Shown here one piece after another: positions 25,193-34,300 of a stretch of DNA of 64,000 bases. The position numbers and the translations under genes were made by a program. The stretch's first letter is position 1. Every line of letters begins with the position of its first letter. The DNA lies in the NCBI GenBank assembly GCA_000310025.1, contig FN649726.1, forward strand, positions 3,195,070 through 3,259,069, in the 5' to 3' direction. The notes under the pieces are model-generated. The model was not told where the DNA came from. It saw only the letters and a list, made by a program, of their open reading frames with translations, and ran no database searches. The stretch comes from Ectocarpus siliculosus. Its lineage: Eukaryota > Sar > Phaeophyceae > Ectocarpales > Ectocarpaceae.

Positions 25193-25772
25193 TTGGTAGT
25201 TGTCCCGACACACGCCCGCTCTTGTCAAAACGCACACTAACATGCAGGGGTCGACGGCGGAAATCCTCAAGACCGCCATGGATTCGTCAGGCCTAATGTT
25301 CGCCGGCACGTCGTTCGTTCGCGGGGAAGGACAGGCGGGGGCAGGGCCCCCGGAAGAACCGAGAAACGAGCGGTCATTGTCGGGGGAGGATGCCCCTTAT
25401 GGCGGTGCCGTCCTCGAGGAGGAAAAAGTCGACCTCTGCGACAAGATCTGGGAGGTCATTCGGGAGGTCACGGCCCCGCTTGATGCCTCGGCGGCGGTCG
25501 ACGCGCCATCTGTTGACGACGCAGAGACCGCTGAACGAACAGAGGACGAGGAGAGAGACGCCACGGAAGTACGGGCGACATCGGTAGGCGTTGACCCTGA
25601 CGCAGATGGTTCCGCTCGGGCCGTTGAAGAAGAGGGCGGTGGCGCGGAGGATCCCCCGTCCCAGCCGCGAAGGTCGACACGAACATGGGCCAAGGGAAGC
25701 GGCTGGGCGAAGGGCTTGGGCTGGACGAAGAATGTCCGTGGTGTTGGTGGGGCGCGCGACTCTCGCACTTGA
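628..25772 (+). CDS. Giant tandem-exon repeat protein with C-terminal TPR-like helices (15 exons)
   Basis: Function not recognised. Proposed exons: 628-864, 2798-3268, 3532-4733, 5387-6520, 7312-8430, 9189-10052, 10496-11080, 11701-12969, 13616-14899, 15744-17030, 17679-18890, 19587-20957, 23136-24535, 24765-24913, 25248-25772. All introns are GT-AG and every phase matches; the sum is 14,109 nt, 4,702 aa. Order of parts: possible transmembrane helix (about residues 37-68), acidic then Lys/Glu-rich coiled coil, eleven acidic Ser/Ala/Asp/Glu-rich repeat exons, two TPR-like helical hairpins, Trp/Lys/Gly-rich C-terminus. The full repeat has a conserved WWGGRV motif, an SRKDYxRxGKPKWRKGSGRG block, a VVPSASEEP block, a SPAEDSDDALTAGDEA block and an end near TTSLETADAR. 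Introns between the repeats are phase 2 on both sides, so adding or losing a unit keeps frame. Weakest points: the first exon and its link to 2798, and the donor at 18891 (GTCGAG). It could be an anchored scaffold; no enzyme domain is visible. Confidence 0.72.
924..1036 (+). repeat. Dispersed repeat, forward copy
   Basis: About 113 bp ending in a long C run. The reverse complement recurs at 21634-21746 with roughly 90% identity by eye, including the block GAGAACCCGGCGTGCTCCGT and the GCATGCACGAC block next to the homopolymer. Both copies lie in introns of the same gene model. A non-autonomous transposon remnant is likely; no target-site duplication was identified. Confidence 0.75.
1019..1160 (+). 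repeat. Poly-C plus CAACAGCCGAGAGAGCCCTTG duplicated
   Basis: A poly-C run followed by GTCC/GAACAGCCGAGAGAG and GCCCTTG occurs at 1019-1059 and again at 1121-1160. Between them is a segment containing AAGGCAAGCAACAA, which also appears near 52120-52134 in a similar context (GGTGGTC, then TGGT, then TTAAGGCAAGC-like text). This suggests pieces of a dispersed family. Confidence 0.55.
1483..1600 (+). repeat. Perfect 59-bp tandem duplication
   Basis: Units 1483-1541 and 1542-1600 are identical by eye, each starting GGGTATGCATACAGCACCAC and ending TGCAATGTCT. Only two copies, no spacers: a recent slippage or duplication rather than CRISPR. Confidence 0.9.
2798..3268 (+). CDS. Exon: acidic stretch and Lys/Glu coiled coil
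   Basis: Part of the giant repeat gene. It opens after CACATAG in phase 0 (codon TGG) and ends at AAG|GTGAGTGC, phase 0, 157 codons. After an Asp/Glu/His-rich segment there is a long heptad-compatible Lys/Glu/Gln/Arg region followed by Leu-rich text (LKLLEVEQENEKLKAQ), a convincing coiled coil. It ends in a Pro/Gly-rich part and a DPFYGKPWG motif. The next exon joins in frame at 3532. Confidence 0.75.
3532..4733 (+). repeat. Repeat exon R1 (divergent first unit)
   Basis: Coding, in frame, phase 0 entry and phase 2 exit. The first third is unique (basic, then DIRVDYTPNSVSLDD). The last two thirds align with the other units: VDGSTDDSGAP, SSEQLASSQEDVAKK and the TTSLETADAR end. It lacks the KPKWRKG block. 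The intron before it (3269-3531) is only 263 bp. Confidence 0.8.
5387..6520 (+). repeat. Repeat exon R2
   Basis: 1,134 bp, phase 2 to phase 2. Entered after GACGCAG and exited at GCAAG|GTAGGG. Full set of blocks: KATSDAS, RWWGGRV, SIPWLKPTKGAPDD, GKPKWRKGSGRGDVDGSE, VVPSASEEPISK. Closest relative is R3; they share very similar exon and intron sequence, so the pair is a recent duplication. Confidence 0.85.
7098..7260 (+). repeat. Three-copy 56-bp minisatellite in R2-R3 intron
   Basis: Units start at 7098, 7154 and 7210 (AAACGCC/AAACACGCTGGG, then CTGCACGCAGACCTC, ending near TTGCATGCA). They are imperfect direct repeats with a 56-bp period. A single degenerate unit is found in the R1-R2 intron around 5288-5336. 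Confidence 0.85.
7312..8430 (+). repeat. Repeat exon R3
   Basis: 1,119 bp, phase 2 to phase 2. Near-identical to R2 over long stretches, but it lacks about five codons after KEH and gains three near the end (SMSLEAADAR). The flanking introns also match R2's, including the GCGCGGG/ATATAATCCGAATCGC text just before the acceptor. Confidence 0.85.
8974..9137 (+). repeat. Paralogous three-copy 56-bp minisatellite in R3-R4 intron
   Basis: Units begin near 8974, 9031 and 9087 and match the array in the preceding intron. An upstream shared segment also matches (AATGGCGGATATTTTCTATG at 7024 and 8896). The array was therefore copied along with the exon. Confidence 0.85.
9189..10052 (+). repeat. Repeat exon R4 (internally deleted)
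   Basis: 864 bp, phase 2 to phase 2. Starts and ends like the other units but lacks the whole RWWGGRV to KPKWRKG section. The text jumps from a Gly/Ser-rich stretch to DGLESSV and VVPSASEEP. The deletion preserved frame. Its upstream intron is of the R2/R3 type and its downstream intron starts the second type, so it sits at the boundary of two sub-arrays. Confidence 0.82.
10496..11080 (+). repeat. Repeat exon R5 (shortest unit)
   Basis: 585 bp, phase 2 to phase 2. It keeps the N-terminal DDTDDDEGDDDGKSALAKEE part and the C-terminal SPAEDSDDALTAGDEA to LETADAR part. The central region, including WWGGRV, KPKWRKG and VVPSASEEP, is missing. First unit with the TCACACGGACGATAG-type acceptor. Confidence 0.82.
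11701..12969 (+). repeat. Repeat exon R6
   Basis: 1,269 bp, phase 2 to phase 2, acceptor GACGACAG, donor AAG|GTGGGT. Full-length unit with RWWGGRV, a GKPKWRKGGGRG variant and the SPGDTP/ATGSGIMS end blocks. The SSSVR segment is shortened compared with R8. Confidence 0.85.
13616..14899 (+). repeat. Repeat exon R7
   Basis: 1,284 bp, phase 2 to phase 2. Full unit in which RWWGGRV is replaced by a shorter RRSLWHGS version and the basic block reads GKPRWRKGSGRGDVGGS. A short VGGS duplication (STNVGGSEGKK) follows it. The C-terminal half closely matches R8. Confidence 0.85.
15435..15600 (-). repeat. Dispersed repeat in the R7-R8 intron
   Basis: The reverse complement aligns over about 165-180 bp with 56449-56631. 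Shared blocks include GGAGT(C/T)ACCGCACAGGGGTG, GGGTAGT then TTGAGTG, ACAACCATGCCAGTG-like text and CATCGTCGCA. Identity is roughly three quarters by eye. Other introns of the array lack it, so it inserted after the unit was duplicated. Confidence 0.72.
15744..17030 (+). repeat. Repeat exon R8
   Basis: 1,287 bp, phase 2 to phase 2, acceptor GACAATAG. Full unit with RWWGGRV, SKPTWRKGSGRGDVG, SASEQPAPKVEK and a nearly consensus C-terminal half (SGSGAPDAEDDSLAEAV, SPAEDSDDALTAGDEA). Confidence 0.85.
17679..18890 (+). repeat. Repeat exon R9
   Basis: 1,212 bp, phase 2 to phase 2. Full unit with RWLGGRV and GKPKWLRGSGRVDVDGSE variants. The C-terminal blocks are degenerate (HDALTAADKPD) and the donor is the weak GTCGAG. 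An in-frame stop follows at 18916-18918, so failure to splice here would truncate the protein. Confidence 0.8.
19587..20957 (+). repeat. Repeat exon R10 with internal duplication
   Basis: 1,371 bp, phase 2 to phase 2. Longest unit of regular type because a 105-bp block is tandemly duplicated (19699-19803 and 19804-19908), adding 35 codons in frame. It contains RWWGGRV and GKPKWNKSSGLGDVDGPE. Confidence 0.85.
19699..19908 (+). repeat. In-frame 105-bp tandem duplication inside R10
   Basis: Both copies start CCTACAA and contain GACACCAGCGGTGGAGATGA and GGTAACGGTGCTG. Copies differ at a handful of positions. The period is a multiple of three, so the reading frame is untouched. Confidence 0.88.
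20958..23135 (+). other. Enlarged R10-R11 intron carrying an insertion
   Basis: This intron is 2.2 kb against 0.44-0.85 kb for its paralogues. Both ends match neighbouring introns: the segment after 22740 (GACCCTTTGGACACTA, then TGCCGAGAGGCCCC) corresponds to 19123-19160. About 1.5 kb (roughly 21190-22740) is extra. The extra DNA includes the inverted dispersed repeat and two GCATCTGGGGGGG tracts (near 21629 and 22178). Confidence 0.65.
21634..21746 (-). repeat. Dispersed repeat, inverted copy
   Basis: Reverse complement of 924-1036, starting with a G run and ending AGGCTCTC. It lies within the extra DNA of the R10-R11 intron, so transposition is the likely source of at least part of that insertion. 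Confidence 0.75.
23136..24535 (+). repeat. Repeat exon R11 fused to unique sequence
   Basis: 1,400 bp, phase 2 entry, phase 1 exit at CTCG|GTAAGT. The first half is a normal unit (RWWGGRI, GKPKWPKGSGRGDVDGSE, VVPSASEEPIPK). The second half is unique Gly/Ala/Ser/Thr-rich sequence that runs into the first TPR-like helices near KAKLGVAKLQQGEAEKAVSL. It is therefore the ancestral 3' end of the array. Confidence 0.82.
24765..24913 (+). CDS. Exon completing the TPR-like hairpins
   Basis: Enters in phase 1 after TTCTTCGCAG and joins the previous exon to read FYYAALAHETLGNTAAAAHA. With the preceding KLGVAKLQQGEAEKAVSLFE helix and the IDPGWWEVFYYAAL helix, this has the small/large residue spacing of two tetratricopeptide (TPR) units. 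Ends at CAC|GTGAGTC in phase 0. Confidence 0.72.
25107..25189 (+). repeat. (AG)n microsatellite in the last intron
   Basis: About 40 AG/GA dinucleotides without interruption, inside the last intron (24914-25247) of the repeat gene. Confidence 0.97.
25248..25772 (+). CDS. Terminal exon of the repeat gene
   Basis: Phase 0 entry after AACATGCAG, 174 codons plus TGA. It continues from the TPR-like region and carries an acidic middle. The Trp/Lys/Gly-rich tail (TWAKGSGWAKGLGWTKN) resembles the KWRKGSGRG block of the repeats and may be a remnant of the ancestral module. Confidence 0.72.
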   Translation, partial: GSTAEILKTAMDSSGLMFAGTSFVRGEGQAGAGPPEEPRNERSLSGEDAPYGGAVLEEEKVDLCDKIWEVIREVTAPLDASAAVDAPSVDDAETAERTEDEERDATEVRATSVGVDPDADGSARAVEEEGGGAEDPPSQPRRSTRTWAKGSGWAKGLGWTKNVRGVGGARDSRT

Positions 25773-27006
25773 TGGCGGTAAAGATGCCACCTCCGTTGTA
25801 GTTTTTTTTAACACACTTGAGCAGACCGCCTCTGAGAGGGGGTGTTTGGCTCTACTTTTCTTTTGAGCTGTTTGCCCTCCCTTGCGTATTTGCCCTATGT
25901 TCTGGATTTTCTCCAATTTTTGGTCTTTTTTCGTTTTTGCGAGTGTTGCGTGCGGACTCACTCTTTTCTGGGTGTATTTTTTGTTCACGTGTACCTTGCT
26001 AGGGCATAGCCTCTGGCCACGGAAATTTGTATCTCTCCCGTTAGAATACGTATCGCGGAACAAGAGGTACGGATGTAGGTCGGAATGGTCTATATGTCAC
26101 CTATACGAACAGCGAAACAGGTTATTTGGGGACAGTAGCGTGTGCGTGCCTTACTGCCTTTTCCGTACTTTTTGTTCAGCCCGGTTAGCTCAAATTCGGC
26201 AGGAACGAAGAATGCCTCCTGCATATCCTCGAACGGTGTAGTATCGTCTCTCGCTTTGCCCCACGGTGCGACGACAAGGCAATCTCAACGGGCAGTTGGT
26301 TGCGAGCTACGTGCCCGCCGGTGTATGCCTGGCAGCAGTTCCGCGTGGTGTGACCAGAGCACTCCCCAGGCCAACCCTTGGTTTGTAGACTATACACGGC
26401 GGAGGGTTACCCGCACCTTCCGGTTAGGTTCCGTTCGACAGGAGAATGCGTGCCAGCAAAGTATTTGGGGACTCGAGGCCCGCAGATGGAAACTTGAGCC
26501 CCGCTGGTACGTTTCGCCCTGGTCTATTTAGGGATGTTTTGGTCATGTATGTAGACCAAGTTGCGTTTGGATGGGGTGTAATCTGTGTACTAGTGGGTCT
26601 TGCGACCATCTAGACGACCGCTGTCGCTGTTGTTGTGGAATTTTTCCCGGAGACCACTGGGCGGTGACGGAGGGTTTGCTGCGGGTGGGACAGGTATCTT
26701 GGCGTTTGACTGACCACATATTGGCTTACGAAGGCAAATGTATTTGGTAGCCACTCGCTCTTGTTAGTGGTGGAACATTTCCCCAACACTCGAAAGGTCA
26801 TTTTTTGCCTTTCCTTTCTGTGCGTAGATACTTTAGTTGGGACCAACGTTAACCTTGGCCAGGATTCGTTTCCTCCGGCGTGCCGTGTGTAGTCAGACTC
26901 GCGTACTCTTGAGGTACAGCCACTATCTCGGGTGCCCACTCCAGTGAGTGTGCACAGAGTTAAATCAACGTGCCCCACCTCTATTGGGCGGCCCATAACA
27001 GCGCGC
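25773..27006. other. No gene seen
   Basis: Downstream of the repeat gene, the sequence becomes less GC-rich with T-rich tracts (from about 25800) suited to 3' UTR and intergenic DNA. Open frames are short and lack domain signatures. Confidence 0.5.
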
Positions 27007-27286
27007 GGGGGGGGGGGGGGGGGGGGGGGGGGGACCAAGATTCCGGGGAAGGCCTTTTTTTTTTAATTTTTTTTTTTTTTTAAGCCCCCTTAAAAATTTT
27101 AAGGTTTTGGGGAAAACCCAAGGGGGGGGGTTTTTTTTCCCCCCCCAAAGAAACGGAAAAAGGGGGTTTGGGGGGGGGGGGACCCTAAAAAAGGGGCCCC
27201 CCCCCCCTTTTTTTTTTTGGGGGACCCGGGGGGGGGTTTTCCCTTTGTTTTTTTGCCCCCCCCAAAATTTTTTTTTTTTTTTAAAA
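27007..27286. other. Low-quality sequence left of the gap, ghost copy of the right flank
   Basis: After a 27-G run the text is made almost only of homopolymer blocks. It tracks the good sequence at 27407 onward: ACCAAGATTCCGGGGAAGG against ACCAGGATTCCGGCGATGG, then TTTT runs, then AAGGTTTTGGG against AAGGTTTCGGG. This is what a read looks like after polymerase slippage on poly-G. It should not be annotated as biology. Confidence 0.8.
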
Positions 27287-27386
27287 NNNNNNNNNNNNNN
27301 NNNNNNNNNNNNNNNNNNNNNNNNNNNNNNNNNNNNNNNNNNNNNNNNNNNNNNNNNNNNNNNNNNNNNNNNNNNNNNNNNNNNNN
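27287..27386. other. Assembly gap (100 N)
   Basis: Exactly 100 Ns flanked on both sides by poly-G runs, typical of a fixed-size scaffold gap. Confidence 0.99.
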
Positions 27387-27639
27387 GGGGGGGGGGGGGG
27401 GGGGGGTACCAGGATTCCGGCGATGGCCTTTTCTGTATGATTTGCTTTGGTTTTCAAGCGCCTGTAAACATGTCAAGGTTTCGGGAGAGCAGCGATGGCG
27501 GTGGTATATTTTCCCGCCAGGATGGACGTGGAAGTGGGTGTGTGGTGGTGGCGAGGACATAGAAGAGGTGACACACACACATATATTTATTAGGTAGACA
27601 CGGACTGGGTCTTCACTCTGTGCTTCTGAGCACCCACAA

Positions 27640-28510
27640 CATTTATTTATTTTTTAGAAACATTCGATGAAAACACGCATGGGAAATGCAACACAATTTG
27701 GCAGCCGGGAGTTGTGGCTGCTGCTGCTACGGTCTCGACAGCGGATACATCAACCAGTGTATTTTCCTCGTGGTTGGTGCCGTCATGCACAACCTCGGGC
27801 CGCCTCGCTCGGTAAACAACCAAACGGCGATCGCAAGGACCTAATTGTCGGCCGTTCGCCATGAGCACCTGGTACTTGTGGGCTTTTCTTCTTGGCCCGC
27901 CTAGTACTGAGGTGATTCCTCAATGCCCCCGCAGACGCTGCGAGTGTGGGAGCCATCAGCTGCTTTGTATCTGTTGTGGCTTTACATACCCCTCTTGCCT
28001 CACCTCGCTGTAATTTGCCGAGGAAGGGAAAGGAACGCTGACCCTCACAAGCACCGCAGTTATTGAGAGTAGTCTACATTGTAAATCGTGCCAGACAACA
28101 CACGCGACACATCCTCCAAGCGGTGAATTCTCCGCTGCTATCGTAAGAGGCAATTCCGATGGATTCGTCGCCCATTGGTGGGTATCGAAGAAGTCTACAA
28201 GAGGCCCACCGTTCTACCGAGCGCGGATGGTGACATCAACCGGAGACCAGCCAACAACTTTCTAAAATTCGCCCCGATACACAAGTTTCCAGACTCTGTA
28301 CCCAACTGTTTGGACAAAGCTCAAGGACTCGCTACGTAGAGGCTGTGCCCATCCCCTTTCCACCGGGGACGAAACGAACATCTTCTCCCCGACATATTGC
28401 AAACCCACACGAAAACTTGCTCCGCAAAAGAGGGTGGTGCACCCATGGCAGGCGGGATACTTCCCCGCCGTGTCGAGCTCTGTTTCAACTCCGGCGGACA
28501 GGACACGCCA
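27640..28510. other. No gene seen
   Basis: No supported exon. It is the downstream flank of the minus-strand RRM gene, whose stop codon lies at 28511-28513, so its left part may hold that gene's 3' UTR. Confidence 0.45.
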
Positions 28511-30635
28511 TTATCGCCGACCACGCGAGCGAGAGCGGGACCTCGCCCTCGCCTCGCCGCGGTCATCGCCGTGATGCCTATCCTTCCTCCTGTCTTTGCT
28601 GCTTCCCTCTTCGCCCCTCTTCCTGCTGCTGCTGCCGCCGCCGTTGTCCCTGTGCCTCCCGCCGTCCTCCCTGCTGACATCTCGATGGCGTCTGCCATCG
28701 TCCTCTACGCGGCCGCCACGCCCGCCGTCCCCCCTTCTGTCCCCTGCCCGGTCCCAGTCATCCCGCCGGCCTCTGCCGGATCTACCGCCGCCGCCGCCGC
28801 CACTGCCATCCCCGTTCTCGCGAGGCTCCCGGCGGTGCTCGTGTTCGTCGTCCCGTCTGCCTCGCTCGCCTCTGGCACCGGATCTGTCGAAGCTCTCACT
28901 GCGTCGACTCTCCCGACCAGAACGACCGTTGCCCCGGCTTCGATCCGAGTGCGTCCTCCTCTCACCCCCCCCCCCGCCGCCGCCAGATCGGTCATCGGTG
29001 ACCTCCCTCCGCCCCTTGTCCTCGCCCCTCCCGGTCGCGCTTCTAACGCCGTCGCGTCCGTCATCGCGCCTTCGACTGCCTCCTCGGTGTCTACCGTCGT
29101 ACCGATCACCGTCCCTCCGGCTGCCCCCGCCGTCGTCGCGGGACCTACTGCCTGTATCCCGGACGGATTCATCTCCACCCCGCCGATCTCGCCGCCGTTC
29201 TCCCTCACCACGGCTTTTCCTTGCACCTGCTTCGTCAGCACCGGCCGTTCCAGATGCGGTCGACATCGCCGTACTCCCCGGCATGCTGTGCCCGTTCCCT
29301 CTGCCGCCCTCTTCCTGAGTGTCGCCCCATCTATTGCCTCGTTTGTTCCTCCCGGTTGCGGATTCCTCGCCAAACCGATCGCGTGTTCTCTGCCGCTTCG
29401 GGGCGCCCTGTCCGCCATCCCCACCCGCAGCGGCGGCGGCGGCCGCGGCATTGGCTTTCGATGCCTCCGCCGCCTTAATGACCGCCGCCGTCGCCAACTC
29501 TATCGCGCTCTTCATAGCGAGGTCGGAAGCACCTCCGCCGCCGCCGCTGCCCATGCCTCCAGCGCCTTGCACGGCGCGAGGTGAAGGTCGGGCGGAAGAG
29601 GTAGCGTTCGGCACCTGCTTCTTGTGCTGCGCGCCGCCGTTGTCGCGGGGCTTGGCAGTGTCGGCGCGCCTGATCTTGACGCTCTGGCCCTTGAGATCGT
29701 CCATGTGCAGCGTGAGCGCCTGCAGCACCCCCGAATGCTTGGCGAAGGCGACGAAAGCGATGCCTCGCATCTTGCCCGTCTCCTTGTCCTGAGGAATGCG
29801 GACCTTCCAGTTTCCAAAGAAGAACCGGCGGAAAATGAAAGGCACCCACCCACCCCCAGACGCAGGAAAGCGGGGTGGGGCGAGAATGGACGGAAAATTG
29901 AATTTCGCGACCCAAGGCAGAGACAAAAAAAACGTGGGTGCATGCTTGACTTTCGGACACGATCTCCGGCAGGGGAGAGGAAACATACATACGGAGGGCA
30001 CACACAAACCAAAAAAGAATAACGAAACAAGAGCGGCGTTTTGTCAGTCGTAGACACGCGTCCCATGGCGGCAGCGATAAAAAGTGGAAGACGTGGGGAA
30101 CACGGAAAAACGGCGTGGCATCCTGACCCGTGCTGGGAAGGTTCAGCGCCCACATGTGTCAAGCAGAACGATCAGGAGAACGGCACTCAATGCTTGGGGG
30201 CACGGGGGCACGGCATACGTCCAGGATAAAACGCGCGTGCGACGCAACACGAGACCGGAAAGAGCATGGCGCGCTCACAGTCGCAAACTTCCAGCCGTTC
30301 ATCAGAGATCTCGGTTCCACCGTCGGAAACGCCAGGGAGGCGAAACGGGGCCAACAATCGCCTAGGTTCAGCTTGAGCCAGATCACACAAAACGACACCT
30401 CGGTCGCGCGTCCGCGTGGGGCTACAGAAAATACGTATGCACGTGCTGGACAAAAACACATGTAGTATGTATTTATGCATATCAACTCAAAGGTAGCCAG
30501 AGCACGTACCGACGCGATCGCTCCACACTCCGCGAAGAACTCGCGAATGTCGTCTTCTGTCACCGAGGGATCCAAGTTGCCCACGTAAACCTGGCCGTAC
30601 AAGAGAGTGCCCCAGCGAAACGCCAACGACAACAT
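28511..30635 (-). CDS. RRM RNA-binding protein with Arg/Gly/Asp/Ser-rich tail (SR-like)
   Basis: Exons 30635-30510 and 29803-28511 (minus). The donor after TCG (GTACGT) and acceptor GGAAG|GTC are both phase 0; 472 aa if the ATG at 30635 starts the protein. The splice rebuilds a complete RRM: RNP2 VYVGNL at residues 16-21, TEDDIREFFAECGAI, then RNP1-like RGIAFVAF at 55-62 and LTLHMDDLKGQSVKIRRAD. After an Ala-rich helix the last 250 residues are dense in RRD, RGG, DDGR and RS pairs, ending SRSRSRGRR. Such proteins act in nuclear pre-mRNA splicing or mRNA handling (family knowledge). Alternatively, the RRM exon starts after GGCCAG| (about residue 15) in phase 0 and is a downstream exon of the NADAR-FHA gene. 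The strong GC bias of the tail creates long antisense open frames that are not genes. Confidence 0.82.
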
Positions 30636-31329
30636 CGGCAGCAGCAGTCGGCGGAGGAATGTTTGTCAACTGCAGAGTTTAAGTGAAGGTCGGTCGGCTT
30701 GATTTGAAACACGAAAATACAGAAAACCTTTTGTGGCCTACCTGCTGTTGTTTTAGCATGTGTCTTGTGATCGTCGAGCATTTCAGCTCACCGAGATGTC
30801 ACACCAAGGGCTATGCATACGTGCGCACGGCCATCTCGGACGGATGTGACGGACTGGTGCGTTGACCTCTTGTTCGGAAACTTGAGCGGGGCAAAAAAAA
30901 GTCGTCGAAACGGGCGGTGTGGTTCGCCCCCCAAGGCTTTATACAAGACGCCTTGGCCGGTCTGGCTCTTCGCTTCGCATACCGTGTGGGACTACCCTGC
31001 CGGTTTACCTCTTCTTCGGAAACGAAAAAACATGGGGGTTGGACTTGTGTGAACTCAACAGGGCCTACGCCATATCGGTCCTGTGTGCGTCGGCTGCTGC
31101 TGTCCTGCCTGTTCCCCTCGCTGTCTCCTACAGCTGTAACACTCGCAAGCTAACAAAGCGCACGAGCTGGACCGGCTGCGTTGTTTCCTGGATCCTCCCG
31201 TTTTTCACTGCTGCTTGCAGCTTCCACCTATCCCACATACCTCCCTGCCTTGTGCTTTCTTGTCCTCAACAAGAAGTAACGAATTGCGGTGCCGGCAAAT
31301 CGAAACGTTTACTATTCACGCTCACTCAC

Positions 31330-34300
31330 CGTCGAGTCCGGATCGGGCTGTGCGGCGGACGCCATGGGATCAGACATGCTGGCGTACAGCCGTCCTTTCT
31401 TGGCTTCCCTCAGGTCCGTCTCGACTTGCGTGAGGGTGTACGTGCGCTTTGACTTGGCGAAGGTAAGGCCAGCACCGCCGGCCTTGATGGGCTCCGGAAC
31501 ATACGGTGATAGCCGCTGCGGTATGGGAAACCGTGCCCGCCAAAAAGCCGACATGAGACGCAAAAACAACCACACACAAACAGCAATCAGGGGTGGGGTG
31601 GGGGCACAACTGCCGAGCAATATTACCCCACCAAAGACATGAACCAGGAAAGGAACAACAGGCAGGCCACTTGAGGTAGATGAGCAACGTATCCAGTCGT
31701 CACGATCGTCGTTGTCTACGCCGTGAGGTATAGAGAGTCAACGCCGTGAGGAATAGAGAGACGCTTGGATAAAGCTGTCCGTGTCGGTGGTGGGGGGTGC
31801 ACATTCGTTGTTGTGCTTTACTGAAGCTGCGTTTGTCGGTTTGGGCTCGGTCGTGCTGCGACCTTCACCGTGGCTGTGACCGATATTTGCATGGAAGGTC
31901 GATGCGCGTAGAAAAAACATGGGTGGAGCAAAGAAAAACCAACACCGTCACCAGCAGCACCACCACCACCAGAACCTACCAACGCCACTTTACCAGGACC
32001 AAAACCAATGCTACTCGCACGACCAGCAAAACGCCTCAGATACGCAAAACTGCATACACATGTGCCACGAGTACATACAGCAGCCAGGCTCATTGGCCAA
32101 CCGACAACAACTACAAGATAATACACAGAGAGGGCTCGCTTTCGCTCACCCGTCCATCAACGAAGGATCCGTTGGATGCGCCCAGGTCGACGAGAAACGC
32201 TCCGAAACACCTGTCCACCACGAGGAGGGCGTGGGACCGGCTCACGGAAGGGTGTGCCATCACCACCTCGTTGTCCGCCAGCTTGCCTGAACAACGGTGG
32301 GGGGGGGGGGGAAGGGGTAGACAGAGTTAGCACCAGAGAGACGCGGGGACAGAGAGGCCGTAGAGGAGAAAGCAAAGCGAAGCGACGGCGACATGTGTGC
32401 TAATAAAATCATATACTGTAGTATCACACACATCAGAAAGCGGGGTGCTCCGGCTCTGCTGGTGGGCTTCTCACGCGCAGCACACTCTTCCCACACCATG
32501 AATTGTGCAAAATAAGAGCAATCCCAATGCACAGACTCTGCGATCTCTCTAGTTTCCTGCCATTTCCTAGCGAGTTTGTGCCACCACCATTGTTCGACTC
32601 ACGCCGCTGACGTACCTCCAGATAGCGACCGGACGCGCGTCTCGCTACCGAAAAGCAGACGAACGCGCGTACGCCTGTGCCGCTATTTGTTTGGCGTGCT
32701 CTCGCTTACGCACGTAAAACTGCAACAACGCCACTACCCTGAAGATACACTTCCAGTGCGTGGGGTACGTGATTGCATGCACCGGTTACGCGTTGATACT
32801 TACAAATGGACAAAAGGCTGCATGCTGCTGCAAGCTCCGTTTCGATTATTCTGATGAACGAATTTTCTTCGAAACAGCACTCCGACCAGGTACTCCACCC
32901 AGCTAGTCTGACGTCTGATGCCGTAGAACACCCCTCTCCTCCTTCGACCTCAGCTACCAACACCCCCCCCCCCGCGCGCGCCGCTCACCAACAACGACGA
33001 CCGGCCCTCCCTCCAATCAATCATGCTGCGCCCACCACGTTACCCATCCATCACTTAACAGTTGCCCCGATCTATCTCCGAAAAACAAAAAAAAAACACT
33101 TCTCGCCCCCCAATCCCAGCGCCCACCCAAAGCTCGCGCCCGCTGCCTCACCCATCCTGATGACCGGCTTTCCCTCGAACGACGGGTCGGCAACGATCTT
33201 CCCGGCCTTGGACACCGCGAACCCCACCATCACGTCAAGCGGGAGGGCCAGCTGGAAGCGCGTGGCGCACCACGCCTCCGTGTCCTTGCCTGCGAGAGCG
33301 TCCGCCCGGACCCGTTCCAGGAGCTTGCCGAGCTTGTTCTCACCCTTGCCTGTTTATTAATTTTTTGTGCATGGCACCGACGATCGGATTGTTACAATGA
33401 TTATTTTCTCTGCGCGCGCAGCAAACGGACGGGCAGTCGGTGGTGCGTCACCCGGCGTGGTGAAGCACGCAGGCGGGTGTTTGTTTTGTTGGGTGTTGCT
33501 GTGCTTGACCGGAGCACAACTAACACAAAACCGTACGTTGCACCCGGACCTGTCTGGACGGAACAGGGGAAAATCGGGTGACTCTGGAACTCAGTAAACC
33601 TCGTCCCCTCGTTTGCTCTCGCCTTTACCAGCTTGCCTCGGTTTCCATGGCCGCTGCTCGCTTGCATGAGTCGTGTATTGTACGTGTACCATGGTACATA
33701 AATATTCGCGAGCTGGTTTATATTCTTGAGTTGAAGTCAGGGATTGATGACGGAGCGAGCACGTTGGCCGTGCCACCATTCTGTTTTGTAATCCCACTAC
33801 ATGTGCATAAAATTGTTGGTGTTTCTTCTGTGAGCGGATGTGGACGCAAGAGCGGATACACCTGAATTCGTTGCTAAATAAATTAACAGCAAGTGATGCC
33901 GAGTTGCGCCATGTGGGTTTGATTCTTGCGTGTAGCATGGAATCTAAAATGAGGGAAGGAAAAATCTGTCTTGGAAAGCCTGATCGAAGTGCAACACCGC
34001 CGGAACTTTTACTTTGCAATCGTGCTCTTGTCTGCTTGTCTGTGGACGCTATACTATACTGCTGCTACCCTCTGGGGGGGAGGGGGGTCCGTAGTCTGCA
34101 AAGAAGCTGCAAGCGATACACTTGAACCTTCATTCAACGGCTAAAGCGGGAGCACAGGGACCGTTCTCTTTTCTTCTCTCGGACTTCTGCACCAGGCTCA
34201 ACGCTCAACGGCGCGCAAAGAGACAACAGAGACAGCAGAGCCTTTTTAGCCTCGACGGAACCAACACTACAACCACAACGGATGACAACGACGACAGCAC

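Noticed and set aside
27107-27562. Open frames crossing the N gap
   Set aside because: They depend on Ns and on low-quality homopolymer sequence.
28397-29584. 395-codon open frame on the plus strand, Pro/Ala/Ser/Val-rich
   Set aside because: It is antisense to the Arg/Gly/Asp-rich tail of the RRM gene. High GC and codon bias on the minus strand remove stops from the other strand, and the RRM reading is supported by a domain and splice sites.
32806-33360. 184-codon plus-strand open frame
   Set aside because: Half of it is antisense to a well-supported NADAR exon (33152-33349); the rest has no signature.
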